Shown piece by piece: positions 7,904 through 14,211 of a stretch of 25,597 nucleotides of DNA. Every line of letters begins with the position of its first letter. The first letter of the stretch is position 1. The DNA comes from Desulfobulbaceae bacterium. Its GTDB lineage: Bacteria > Desulfobacterota > Desulfobulbia > Desulfobulbales > SURF-16. The DNA lies in assembly GCA_023230525.1 (NCBI GenBank), contig JALNXE010000063.1, positions 1 through 25,597 on the forward strand, read 5' to 3'. The position numbers and the translations under genes were made by a program. The notes beneath the pieces were generated by a model. It saw nothing but the letters and a program-made list of their open reading frames with translations. It ran no database searches and had not been told where the DNA came from.

Positions 7904-9841
7904 ATGGCGAAGGTCAGGGTCGAGTTAGAGAAAGAGCGGGGGGTGGAAAAAGCCAGGAAGACCAGGGCCCCCTCTGAAAAAAGAAATGAAATTGCCAAGC
8001 TGCTGATCAGGGAGGGGCTGCTGACTGAAGAGCAGCTGCATTACGCCCAGCGGGTTCATGCCAAGCTGTCCACCCAGCGCAGCCTGCTCAGCATTCTGGA
8101 GGAATTGCAGTATGTGAGCAAAGACCAGGTGCAGGAGGCCCTGCGGGCCAGCCCGGTCTCGGTCCCCATCGGTTCTTTGCTGGTTGAGCTGGGCTACATC
8201 AGTGAAGCGGATCTCGCCACGGTGCTCGACAGCCAGCAGGAACATCCAAACACCAAGTTCGGCCAGCTCATTGTTGAGCTTAATCTCATTGATGAAAATG
8301 ATCTGCTGCGGGTTCTTTCCTACCAGCTGGGCTTTCCCTATATAGATCCTGCCGTGGCGGAGGTCGATCCCAAGGTGATCGAACGGGGCAAGGTCGAGGT
8401 GTATGCCGAGAATAAATTTCTGCCGCTGCATTATGACAAAGACGGCATCCTGATCGCCTTTGCCGATCCGTTGAACAATAACCATGTGCTGGCGGCCAGG
8501 AAAATTTTCGGTGATGCCCTGATTATCGGCATTGCCCGGGAAAGGGCGATCCTTGAGGCCCTGAACAGGTATGAAGCCACGGGGCGCAAGGCGGACAAGG
8601 CAGGCAAACGGGCCGAGGCCGGCGATAATGCCGTGGTCATGGCGGTCAACGCCATTCTGCTGGAGGCCCATAAGCAGAATGTCAGCGATATCCATATTGA
8701 ACCGATGCGCGACAAGCTGCAGATCCGTTTCCGCAAGGATGGAGTTTTGATCCCTTTTAAGGACTATCCGCTGGATATTGCGCCGGGCATGTCCAGCCGC
8801 ATTAAAATCATGGCAGGCGCGGATATTGCCGAGCGCAGGCGGCATCAGGACGGGCGCATCTTTTTTGAAGAGGGCGGGCTGCAGATTGACCTGCGGGTCT
8901 CCATCTATGTGACCATCCACGGAGAGAAGATCGTGCTGCGTCTGCTCGGCAGACAGGGCGAACTGCGGGCCATCAATGAGCTTGGCCTGGCTCCCCGTAT
9001 CCTGCAGCGATTCGAGGAGGAGGCGCTGGAGGCGCCCAGCGGAGTCATCATCATTACCGGCCCCACCGGCTCCGGCAAGACAAGCACCCTGTACAGTGCG
9101 GTCAATCACCTCAACAGCCCGAGCTGCAGCATCATCACCGCCGAGGATCCGGTGGAGTTCGTCATTGAAGGCATTGCCCAGTGCTCCATCAACCCGAAAA
9201 TAAATGTCACCTTTGAAGAAACCCTCAAACACATTGTGCGCCAGGACCCGGATGTGATCGTCATCGGCGAGATCCGTGACCGGTTTTCCGCGGAAATGGC
9301 CATCGAGGCCGCCCTGACCGGGCACAAGGTACTGACCACCTTTCACACGGAGGACAGCACGGGCGCGCTGCTGCGGCTGCTCGACATGCAGATCGAGGCC
9401 TTTCTCATCGCCTCCACCATTGCCGGTATCCTGGCCCAGCGGCTGGTGCGGCGGATATGCAAGGATTGCGCGGAAGAGCATCCGTTGACCCCGGATGAAC
9501 TGCGCCGGCTCGGTTACGGCCTGAAGGAGGGCAGCGGGCTGGTCTTTAAAAAAGGGCGGGGCTGCCGCAAATGCCGGTATACGGGTTACCGGGGCCGAAT
9601 GGCGGTCCATGAACTGCTTATCCCGGGAGAAATGGTCAAGGATGCGGTTATTGCCCGCAAAACCTCCCATGAAATCAGAAAGATCAATTCCCAGACCACC
9701 GGTCTGGTTACCCTGCTGGAAGATGGCATCTGCAAGGCAAGCCAGGGGATGACCAGTTTCAATGAGGTCATCCGCCAGCTGCCCCGGCTGGACAGGCCGC
9801 GGCCTCTTGCCGAAGTCAAGCGCTTGCTGGGGGTGCACTGA
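7904..9841 (+). CDS. GspE/PilB-family secretion or pilus ATPase with MshEN-like N-terminus
   Basis: Hexameric cytoplasmic ATPase of the type II secretion/type IV pilus extension class. Residues ~27-140 hold two consecutive modules of the form x-G-x-L-L-V-E-x-G...L...L..Q, resembling MshEN domains, some of which bind c-di-GMP. The catalytic core has Walker A GPTGSGKT (386-393, Lys392), an Asp-box-like EDPVEF, Walker B VIVIGEIRD and the His-box region LTTFHTEDS. A tetracysteine zinc site is formed by Cys519/Cys522 and Cys554/Cys557, followed by GYRGRMAVHELL, typical of GspE and PilB. AGGAG lies nine bases before the ATG. The stop shares its last A with the next ATG (TGATG), implying coupling to the HDOD gene. 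No other pilus or secretion genes are in the window, so GspE and PilB cannot be told apart here. Confidence 0.92.
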   Translation: MAKVRVELEKERGVEKARKTRAPSEKRNEIAKLLIREGLLTEEQLHYAQRVHAKLSTQRSLLSILEELQYVSKDQVQEALRASPVSVPIGSLLVELGYISEADLATVLDSQQEHPNTKFGQLIVELNLIDENDLLRVLSYQLGFPYIDPAVAEVDPKVIERGKVEVYAENKFLPLHYDKDGILIAFADPLNNNHVLAARKIFGDALIIGIARERAILEALNRYEATGRKADKAGKRAEAGDNAVVMAVNAILLEAHKQNVSDIHIEPMRDKLQIRFRKDGVLIPFKDYPLDIAPGMSSRIKIMAGADIAERRRHQDGRIFFEEGGLQIDLRVSIYVTIHGEKIVLRLLGRQGELRAINELGLAPRILQRFEEEALEAPSGVIIITGPTGSGKTSTLYSAVNHLNSPSCSIITAEDPVEFVIEGIAQCSINPKINVTFEETLKHIVRQDPDVIVIGEIRDRFSAEMAIEAALTGHKVLTTFHTEDSTGALLRLLDMQIEAFLIASTIAGILAQRLVRRICKDCAEEHPLTPDELRRLGYGLKEGSGLVFKKGRGCRKCRYTGYRGRMAVHELLIPGEMVKDAVIARKTSHEIRKINSQTTGLVTLLEDGICKASQGMTSFNEVIRQLPRLDRPRPLAEVKRLLGVH

Positions 9842-10686
9842 TGAAGAAGAGCCAGTCTCTTATCGAACAGATCAATGAGTTCGTCCTGCAGGAAAACTTC
9901 CAGCTGCCGGTTTTTAATGATATTGCCATGCGTATTCTAAAAATGGCCCGGCATGAGGATTTTGACATCCGCGAGATGAGCAATCTGATCTATCAGGACC
10001 AGGTGCTGGTGGCGGAGGTGCTGAAAGCGGCCAACTCGCCCTTTTTCGGCGGATTATCGGTTATCAGCACGGTAAAAGACGCCATTATCCGTCTCGGCTC
10101 CCGCCAGGTTTCCGATCTGGTGCTCATCGCCTCGGAGCGCATCCAGTACCGGGCCACGGACAAGAAGCTGAACAAGCTGCTGGGCAAGCTGTGGAAGCAT
10201 TCGGTGGCCTGCGCCATCGCCTCCCAGTGGCTGGCCAGAAGGCTCAACTATCATGAGAAGGACAATGAGGCCTTTATCGGCGGGCTGCTCCATGATATCG
10301 GCAAGCTTTTTCTGCTCAGGGTGATCGACACCATGCAGGAATCCAAGGAGGTATCTTTTGCGATTTCCTACGAACTCAGCTATGAGCTGATCAATTCCTT
10401 CCACGCGGAACAGGGCTATAAGCTGCTCAGCCAATGGAATCTGCCGCAGATTTACTGCGAAATCGCCAGGGACCATCATCGCCCGGAATTTGATCATGAA
10501 AATATTCCCCTGCTGCTGGTGCGGCTCACCAACCAGGCCTGCGATAAACTCGGTATCGGCATGAAACACGATCCCTCCATCGTGCTGTTCAGCACCCCGG
10601 AGGCCTCGGCCCTGCGCCTCAAGGAACTCGTCCTGGCCGAGCTTGAGGTGATGCTGGAGGATACCATGCAGATCGCTGCCGTCTGA
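9841..10686 (+). CDS. HDOD domain signalling protein
   Basis: 281 residues, cytoplasmic. The HDOD region spans roughly residues 20-215. The opening LPVFNDIAMRILKMA, the helix VLVAEVLKAANSPFFGG and STVKDAIIRLGSRQV are typical of the family, and the HD motif occurs as LLHDIGK (His151, Asp152). HDOD proteins are regulatory relatives of HD hydrolases, often tied to second-messenger control of motility, secretion or stress, and often without demonstrated catalysis. The start codon overlaps the stop of the ATPase gene by one base, so the two are almost certainly translated together. With the MshEN-like modules upstream, this suggests a nucleotide-signal-controlled output. That link is inference. 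About 70 further C-terminal residues carry no domain I recognise. Confidence 0.9.
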   Translation: MKKSQSLIEQINEFVLQENFQLPVFNDIAMRILKMARHEDFDIREMSNLIYQDQVLVAEVLKAANSPFFGGLSVISTVKDAIIRLGSRQVSDLVLIASERIQYRATDKKLNKLLGKLWKHSVACAIASQWLARRLNYHEKDNEAFIGGLLHDIGKLFLLRVIDTMQESKEVSFAISYELSYELINSFHAEQGYKLLSQWNLPQIYCEIARDHHRPEFDHENIPLLLVRLTNQACDKLGIGMKHDPSIVLFSTPEASALRLKELVLAELEVMLEDTMQIAAV

Positions 10687-10758
10687 GTTCTGCCCGCAAC
10701 GCATAATTTGGAGTAAAATTATCGGATTAGTCCCTGGAAGTACAGAGAGGAGAGCACG

Positions 10759-11103
10759 ATGAGCAACGAGCAGGCGTCACCTGAGACAAAAGGTGTTACG
10801 GTGAAGTTACTTGCAACGGTTGACCTTGGTCCTGAGATCGAGGGCATGGCAGGGCGCCAACTTCGAATGCGTATGGTGACCATCGAGCCTGGAGGCGTCT
10901 TCGGCCCGATTCACGACCATAAAGACAGACCAGGCACCGTCTACATACTGCAAGGAACGATCACTGACCATCGAAATGGAGTCGCTACGGACTATGGGCC
11001 GGGAGTGGGCTGGCCCGAGGATAGGAACACCACACACTGGCTTGAGAACAGAGGAACGATTCCGGCGGTGGAGATCTCGGTCGACATAGTCAGGCAAGAG
11101 TAA
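10759..11103 (+). CDS. Small single-domain cupin protein
   Basis: 114 residues with no signal peptide. The centre has cupin character: the first motif around residues 46-66 includes GPIHDH (His52, His54) followed by GTVYILQGTITDH, and the second motif includes TTHWLENRG. The conserved Glu of motif 1 is not apparent, so metal binding may be altered or lost. Small cupins of this kind are often annotated only as cupin-domain proteins, and no substrate can be given. A strong Shine-Dalgarno (GAGAGGAGAG) directly precedes the ATG. It lies 72 bases after the HDOD gene and just before an inverted REP pair and an integron cassette, so it may belong to the accessory segment and not to the dikinase-ATPase-HDOD operon. 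Confidence 0.75.
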   Translation: MSNEQASPETKGVTVKLLATVDLGPEIEGMAGRQLRMRMVTIEPGGVFGPIHDHKDRPGTVYILQGTITDHRNGVATDYGPGVGWPEDRNTTHWLENRGTIPAVEISVDIVRQE

Positions 11104-11113
11104 GCTCAGCACA

Positions 11114-11267
11114 GGTGGGGACGAGGAACGAACCCCAACATTGTGCCTGTAAATCTTGCCCCAACGGCGCCGGTCCCTGCTGTTGACATCCCCGTAGTCT
11201 GCGGCAACGATAAAAGCGGCTATGGCGAGAGAGAATGACGTTGTTGGGGTTCGTTCCTCACCCCAAC
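11114..11267 (+). repeat. Inverted pair of REP-like palindromes (BIME-like unit)
   Basis: An 18-base sequence, GAGGAACGAACCCCAACA (11123-11140), recurs exactly in inverted orientation at 11242-11259, and the similarity continues outward to GTGGGG and ACCCCAAC. Each copy is itself a hairpin: a TTGGGG/CCCCAA-type stem with an asymmetric loop TGAGGAACGAA. Two head-to-head hairpins about 100 bases apart have the layout of bacterial interspersed mosaic elements, whose units are normally mobilised in trans by REP-associated tyrosine transposases (RAYT). No such transposase is in this window. The ~100 bases between the units show no gene. Confidence 0.7.
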
Positions 11268-11270
11268 CTA

Positions 11271-11443
11271 CCATACTGATTGATCAAGAGTTGTGGATGG
11301 AATATCACGCATGTTGGTAACCAGTTTTCTGAGTAACATGCAATAACGCATGATAACCTGTTAAGAGTTAACAGAGCAAAACCGGTTTTTGATGTCAATG
11401 AGATTCTTTGGTGAATGATATCCAGAAACTGGATAATAAATAG
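11271..11443. other. Non-coding flank between REP pair and integron cassette, with two short perfect hairpins
   Basis: No credible gene. Two 7-bp perfect stems with 3-base loops are visible: CTGTTAA-GAG-TTAACAG at 11358-11374 and TATCCAG-AAA-CTGGATA at 11419-11435. The second ends eight bases before the cassette junction at 11443/11444. The interval is AT-rich compared with the genes on either side. It lacks the paired R and L boxes of an attC. An attI-like or secondary insertion site is possible but cannot be shown from sequence alone. Confidence 0.4.
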
Positions 11444-11885
11444 TTAGTGCCCAGAATGAATAATCCATTTGCAAGAATAATATTTGCCATAATTTTTCTT
11501 CTTACCCTTTGTGGGCTCTATTATTTGAGTGAAGGCGCGCTTTGGGAACCTTTGTTTTTTCTTATAGTTGGAGCTGCAATTGGAGTTCCGAAAGGACTTA
11601 CACTCTCTTTCACGCTTCCATACAAGTTGGGATATATAGTTGCTTTGGCCGGGTCATTTACTGCCATAACCTTAGGTGTTAGAACAAAAAAATTTATTTG
11701 GGGGCAAATGCTAGTTTTTTTAGGAGTAGCAATTTGGTTTGCCTGTGGTTTTATTGGAATAATAGTATTAGAAGGATAACGCACTGAAATTAAACAAAAA
11801 GCACTAACCAATCAATTAAGCGGACAGCGAGAACGGTTTGTGGCTTATTCGGCCAGCGCATCGGCGCTGCCGCTTATCTCTGCCG
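11444..11885 (+). mobile_element. Integron gene cassette (442 bp) with its own attC
   Basis: The left junction is G^TTAGTGC (GTTAGTGC at 11443-11450) and the right junction is G^TTATGTG (GTTATGTGC from 11885). The cassette's attC R'' box, GCACTAAC at 11801-11808, is the exact reverse complement of the left-junction GTTAGTGC. This is expected when a cassette's own R' box is split on insertion. One ORF (11456-11779) fills most of the cassette and starts 12 bases from its left edge, as is usual for cassettes. No integron integrase is in the window, so this is an orphan cassette (CALIN-type if the second site downstream is counted). Confidence 0.8.
11456..11779 (+). CDS. Cassette-encoded small multi-spanning membrane protein
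   Basis: 107 residues from ATG 11456; an in-frame GTG at 11447 would add three. Three to four hydrophobic segments are visible: about residues 5-23, 28-45, 57-73 and 79-103. Charged residues (KK, RTKK) lie between the last two. No family is recognised. The gene is AT-rich and codon use differs clearly from the GC-rich flanking genes, consistent with horizontal acquisition as a cassette. No clear Shine-Dalgarno precedes either start, which is common in cassettes. Small membrane proteins of unknown role are frequent cassette cargo. Candidate roles such as toxin/antitoxin, phage defence or transport modulation are guesses. Confidence 0.7.
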   Translation: MNNPFARIIFAIIFLLTLCGLYYLSEGALWEPLFFLIVGAAIGVPKGLTLSFTLPYKLGYIVALAGSFTAITLGVRTKKFIWGQMLVFLGVAIWFACGFIGIIVLEG

Positions 11886-11891
11886 TTATGT
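11801..11891 (+). other. Integron attC recombination site
   Basis: The fold has the canonical order. R'' GCACTAAC (11801-11808) is followed by an 8-base unpaired spacer (11809-11816). L'' TAAGCGG-A-CAGCG (11817-11829) pairs with L' CGCTG-CCGCTTA (11865-11876). A second 8-base spacer (11877-11884) leads to R' GTTATGT (11885-11891). The single A at 11824 has no partner and is the extrahelical base typical of attC L'' boxes. The 35-base terminal loop contains its own CAGCGC-ATCG-GCGCTG hairpin. Equal spacers, the extrahelical base and matching R boxes together make this a strong call. Confidence 0.8.
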
Positions 11892-12016
11892 GCGTAAATA
11901 AGTGAGTTTGAAATGGCAGAAGAAGTAAAAAGAATACCGATCTACAAATATCTACATTAAAGACGGATTGCAATTCCGCTGCGCTTCATTGCAACCGCTT
12001 ATGCAAAGCGTTCTGC
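11886..12016 (+). mobile_element. Possible second, degenerate mini-cassette with attC-like hairpin
   Basis: Directly after the first attC, a 13-bp stem pairs AAG-CGG-TTGCAAT (11960-11974) with ATTGCAA-CCG-CTT (11988-12000). Two bulged A residues (11963, 11967) lie on the left arm, as in attC L'' boxes. A 9-base spacer then leads to GTTCTGC (12010-12016) as a weak R' box. No convincing R'' box is present, so the site may be decayed. The only ORF is 15 codons (11913-11960, ATG to TAA, MAEEVKRIPIYKYLH), possibly a truncated cassette gene. Confidence 0.4.
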
Positions 12017-12103
12017 CCTTGACACAGCAAATATCTGAATATCCCTAACAGTTCAAGGCTTTGTATTTTTTTTCTACGGTCATGCTCCCCCAATGTTCTA
12101 CAG

Positions 12104-12133
12104 GACAGGAAGCAATCTTCGTTGCATCCTGTC
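12104..12133 (-). terminator. Long hairpin downstream of hemW
   Basis: GACAGGA (12104-12110) pairs with TCCTGTC (12127-12133). Inside, GCAA pairs with TTGC around a 6-base loop, with one mismatch between the two stems. It lies 15 bases beyond the hemW stop at the end of the rdgC-gatB-radC-hemW run. There is no adjacent T-run on either strand, so it is a weak intrinsic terminator candidate or an mRNA 3'-end stabiliser. Confidence 0.35.
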
Positions 12134-12147
12134 GTGTCCAGAAATTT

Positions 12148-13320
12148 TTACACCAGCTGCGCCAACACCTGATTGGCAACGGGCAGGGCCTGGCTGGACA
12201 GCCGGAGAAAGCCGTCATCGAGCACGACCAAGCCCTGGGCCAGCAGTGCCTGCAGGGTGTCGCCATAATAGGTCAGCGGGCTCAGCTGAAAGCGTTCCTC
12301 CAGCTCCCGGATGGAAACACCCTCAAGCATCCGCAGCCCCATGATCACCGTCTCCCGGAAGTGCGCCGGCCGGGACAGGCATTCCATTTCACTGTAGGGC
12401 TCCTGATTGCTGCTCATTCTCTGCGCATAGACCAGCGGGTCCGCCACATTGGTCACCTTCATGCCGGATAGCGAGCCCACTGCCCCGGCGCCCAGAGCCA
12501 GCCAGGAGCGGTTCTGCCAGTAATTGATGTTGTGGCGGCAGGTAAATCCCGGCCTGGCGTAGTTGGATATCTCATAGCGCTCATAACCCCGCCCTGCCAG
12601 CAGCCCGCTGGTTACGGCCTCCATGTCGGCCACCTCATCCTCGCTGGGCAGCCGCACCTTGCCGCCGGCCACCAGGGCGGCCAGCGGCGTCTTTTCCTCC
12701 ACCATCAACTCATACAGCGAAAAATGTTCCGGCGCAAGACTTACAGCCTGTTCAAGGGTCTGTTGCCACCCCTCAGCCGTCAGCCCGGGCAGGCCGTACA
12801 TCAGATCCAGGTTGATATTGGCAAAGCCCGCCTCCCGAGCCATGGCAAAGGCCAGCACGGCATCCTCCGCCGTGTGGCTGCGGCCCAGGCTTTTAAGCTG
12901 AGCCGGGGAAAAGGACTGAACGCCGATGCTGAGCCGGTTCACCCCACACTCACGCAGGGCCTGCAGCTTGGCCGGAGAGAGGGTGTTGGGATTGCTCTCC
13001 ACCGTGATTTCCGGCTCCGGGCAGAAAGAAAAAGCGGTCAGGCAGTTGCGGATTACTTGGCCGAGCAGGGCAGGGTCACAGATGGTGGGGGTGCCGCCGC
13101 CGATATAGAGCGAAAAGAAGCTGTGGCTGCGGCTCCAGGGATGTCCGGCCAGGCGGCGGATATGCGTGTTCAGTGCCGCCAGGTAGCCTGCGATTTCTTC
13201 CTCGCGGCCGGCATGGGAGTTAAAGGAGCAGTAGCGGCATTTCGTCTTGCAGAAGGGGATATGCAGGTAGATTGCCGCCTGGCTGTCCCAGGCCGGGCGG
13301 GTTACAGCTGGGGCAGGCAT
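12148..13320 (-). CDS. hemW: Radical SAM heme chaperone HemW
   Basis: 390 residues, cytoplasmic. Near the N-terminus, IPFCKTKCRYCSFNSH carries the iron-sulfur cysteines 24, 28 and 31. The next ligand position is Phe and not a fourth Cys, which separates HemW from coproporphyrinogen dehydrogenase HemN. LYIGGGTPT (SAM-binding glycine motif), VESNPNT and GVNRLSIGVQSF are all diagnostic. HemW binds heme and is thought to deliver it to respiratory proteins; older annotations call it HemN-like. The start ATG lies inside the 3' end of radC (19-base overlap), indicating coupled translation. A heme chaperone fits a cytochrome-using organism, but it lies well away from the cytochrome operon in this window. 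Confidence 0.93.
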   Translation of the reverse strand: MPAPAVTRPAWDSQAAIYLHIPFCKTKCRYCSFNSHAGREEEIAGYLAALNTHIRRLAGHPWSRSHSFFSLYIGGGTPTICDPALLGQVIRNCLTAFSFCPEPEITVESNPNTLSPAKLQALRECGVNRLSIGVQSFSPAQLKSLGRSHTAEDAVLAFAMAREAGFANINLDLMYGLPGLTAEGWQQTLEQAVSLAPEHFSLYELMVEEKTPLAALVAGGKVRLPSEDEVADMEAVTSGLLAGRGYERYEISNYARPGFTCRHNINYWQNRSWLALGAGAVGSLSGMKVTNVADPLVYAQRMSSNQEPYSEMECLSRPAHFRETVIMGLRMLEGVSIRELEERFQLSPLTYYGDTLQALLAQGLVVLDDGFLRLSSQALPVANQVLAQLV

Positions 13321-14027
13321 TCTTGTTTGATTTCATCCATCAGGCCGTGGTCGGCAAAGCTGAAGGGGCTGTCGCCGGCCCCGACGATGAGATGATCCAG
13401 CAGCTGCACGTCGATCATGGCGCAGGCCAGAAAGAGATTCCTGGTGAGCTTGCGGTCGGCCACGGACGGGGTCAGACTGCCGGAGGGATGATTATGGGCA
13501 ATGACCACGGCGGCGGCGTGGTTGGCCAGAATGGTCTTGATGAATTCCCTGGGGTAGACCGTATTGACCGACAGGGTGCCCTCAAAGAGGATTTTCGTGT
13601 CGATTATGGCGAACGAGGCATCCAGAAAAATGGCCTGAAACACCTCTTTTTTCAGATCGCGCATGGCGTGGATGAGGTAGTCTCCCACCTCGCGGGACGA
13701 GCGCAGGTAGTTTTTGCTGCGCAGGCGCTGGTTGAGATAGCGCCGGGCCACGCTCTGGATAAAGTGGATGGCGAAACTGTTCTGGGCGCCGATGCCGGTC
13801 ACGGTCTGCAGTTCAAAAGGGGTAGCCTCCAGCACCGCCGCCAGGCTGCCGAATCTCTGCAGCAGCAGCCGGGCGCTTTCCTTGCAGTCGCGCCGCGGGG
13901 TGCCCAGGGTGAGCAGCAGCTCCAGCACCTCGTCGTCATTCAAGGAGTCGATGCCCCGCGCGGCAAATTTATCGCGCAGCCTCTGGCGATGCCCCTTGCC
14001 TTTATCCTGCTCCCTGCTGTTATCCAT
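13302..14027 (-). CDS. radC: RadC family JAB/MPN-domain protein
   Basis: 241 residues from the ATG at 14027. A longer frame reaches 14105, but its extra 26 residues (rich in S, P and F) come from the purine-repeat DNA upstream and are unlikely to be translated. Helix-hairpin-helix-like segment around 60-84 (ATPFELQTVTGIG). The JAMM metal motif AHNHPSGSLTPSVAD has His178, His180 and Asp191. RadC proteins were once linked to DNA repair; their biochemical role is unsettled and several are associated with mobile DNA. It lies 183 bases after gatB, across the heptamer array, and overlaps hemW by 19 bases. Confidence 0.92.
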   Translation of the reverse strand: MDNSREQDKGKGHRQRLRDKFAARGIDSLNDDEVLELLLTLGTPRRDCKESARLLLQRFGSLAAVLEATPFELQTVTGIGAQNSFAIHFIQSVARRYLNQRLRSKNYLRSSREVGDYLIHAMRDLKKEVFQAIFLDASFAIIDTKILFEGTLSVNTVYPREFIKTILANHAAAVVIAHNHPSGSLTPSVADRKLTRNLFLACAMIDVQLLDHLIVGAGDSPFSFADHGLMDEIKQECLPQL

Positions 14028-14044
14028 TAACTGAAAGGGGAAAA

Positions 14045-14079
14045 GTGAGGGGTGAGGAGACAGGAGTGAGGAGTGAGGA
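14045..14079 (+). repeat. Five tandem GTGAGGA-type heptamers
   Basis: Five consecutive 7-mers on the + strand: GTGAGGG, GTGAGGA, GACAGGA, GTGAGGA, GTGAGGA, then a run of A. They lie just upstream of the radC start and inverted relative to the heptamer array that follows gatB. Read as mRNA (- strand) they appear as TCCTCAC units, giving a long pyrimidine tract in the radC leader. Confidence 0.75.
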
Positions 14080-14120
14080 GAAAAAAATCTGTAGACAAAA
14101 TTCACTAACGGAGGTCATTT

Positions 14121-14211
14121 TTTTTACTTTTTACTTTTTACTTTTTACTTTTTACTTTTTACTTTTTACTTTTTACTTTTTACTTTTTACTTTTTACTTT
14201 TTACTCCTCAC
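14121..14211 (-). repeat. Heptamer tandem array (GTAAAAA)12 preceded by GTGAGGA
   Basis: Read on the - strand, the array begins on the last base of the gatB stop codon with one GTGAGGA (14205-14211) and continues in the same 7-base register with twelve exact GTAAAAA units (84 bases, to 14121). The two unit types differ only by G/A transitions at three positions, so they look like versions of one GTRARRA unit. Heptameric tandem arrays of this sort (STRR) are known from cyanobacteria; their function is unknown. The copy number is likely to vary between strains. Confidence 0.9.

Noticed and set aside
4159..9838. Long - strand open frames opposite the dikinase and ATPase genes (for example 4159-5706, 6553-7998, 7925-9838)
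   Set aside because: They mirror GC-rich codon bias in well-supported + strand genes, show no domain motifs and are rich in His, Gln and Gly in the way antisense frames are.
10705..10726. ATAATTT...AAATTAT inverted repeat before the cupin
   Set aside because: It is a weak AT-only stem with no T-run and no sign of regulatory function.
10807..11274. 155-codon - strand frame over the cupin gene and REP pair
   Set aside because: It runs antisense to the cupin and through the palindromes; no motif or start signal supports it.
11404..11450. Hairpin at 11419-11435 plus GTTAGTG as an upstream attC
   Set aside because: There is no R'' box with AAC on the left, no extrahelical base, and the element is far too short.
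14028..14105. 26-residue N-terminal extension of RadC
   Set aside because: It is translated purine/pyrimidine heptamer repeat with no Shine-Dalgarno and no family counterpart.
14121..14211. Heptamer array as a CRISPR
   Set aside because: Units are 7 bases with no spacers; it is a simple tandem repeat.
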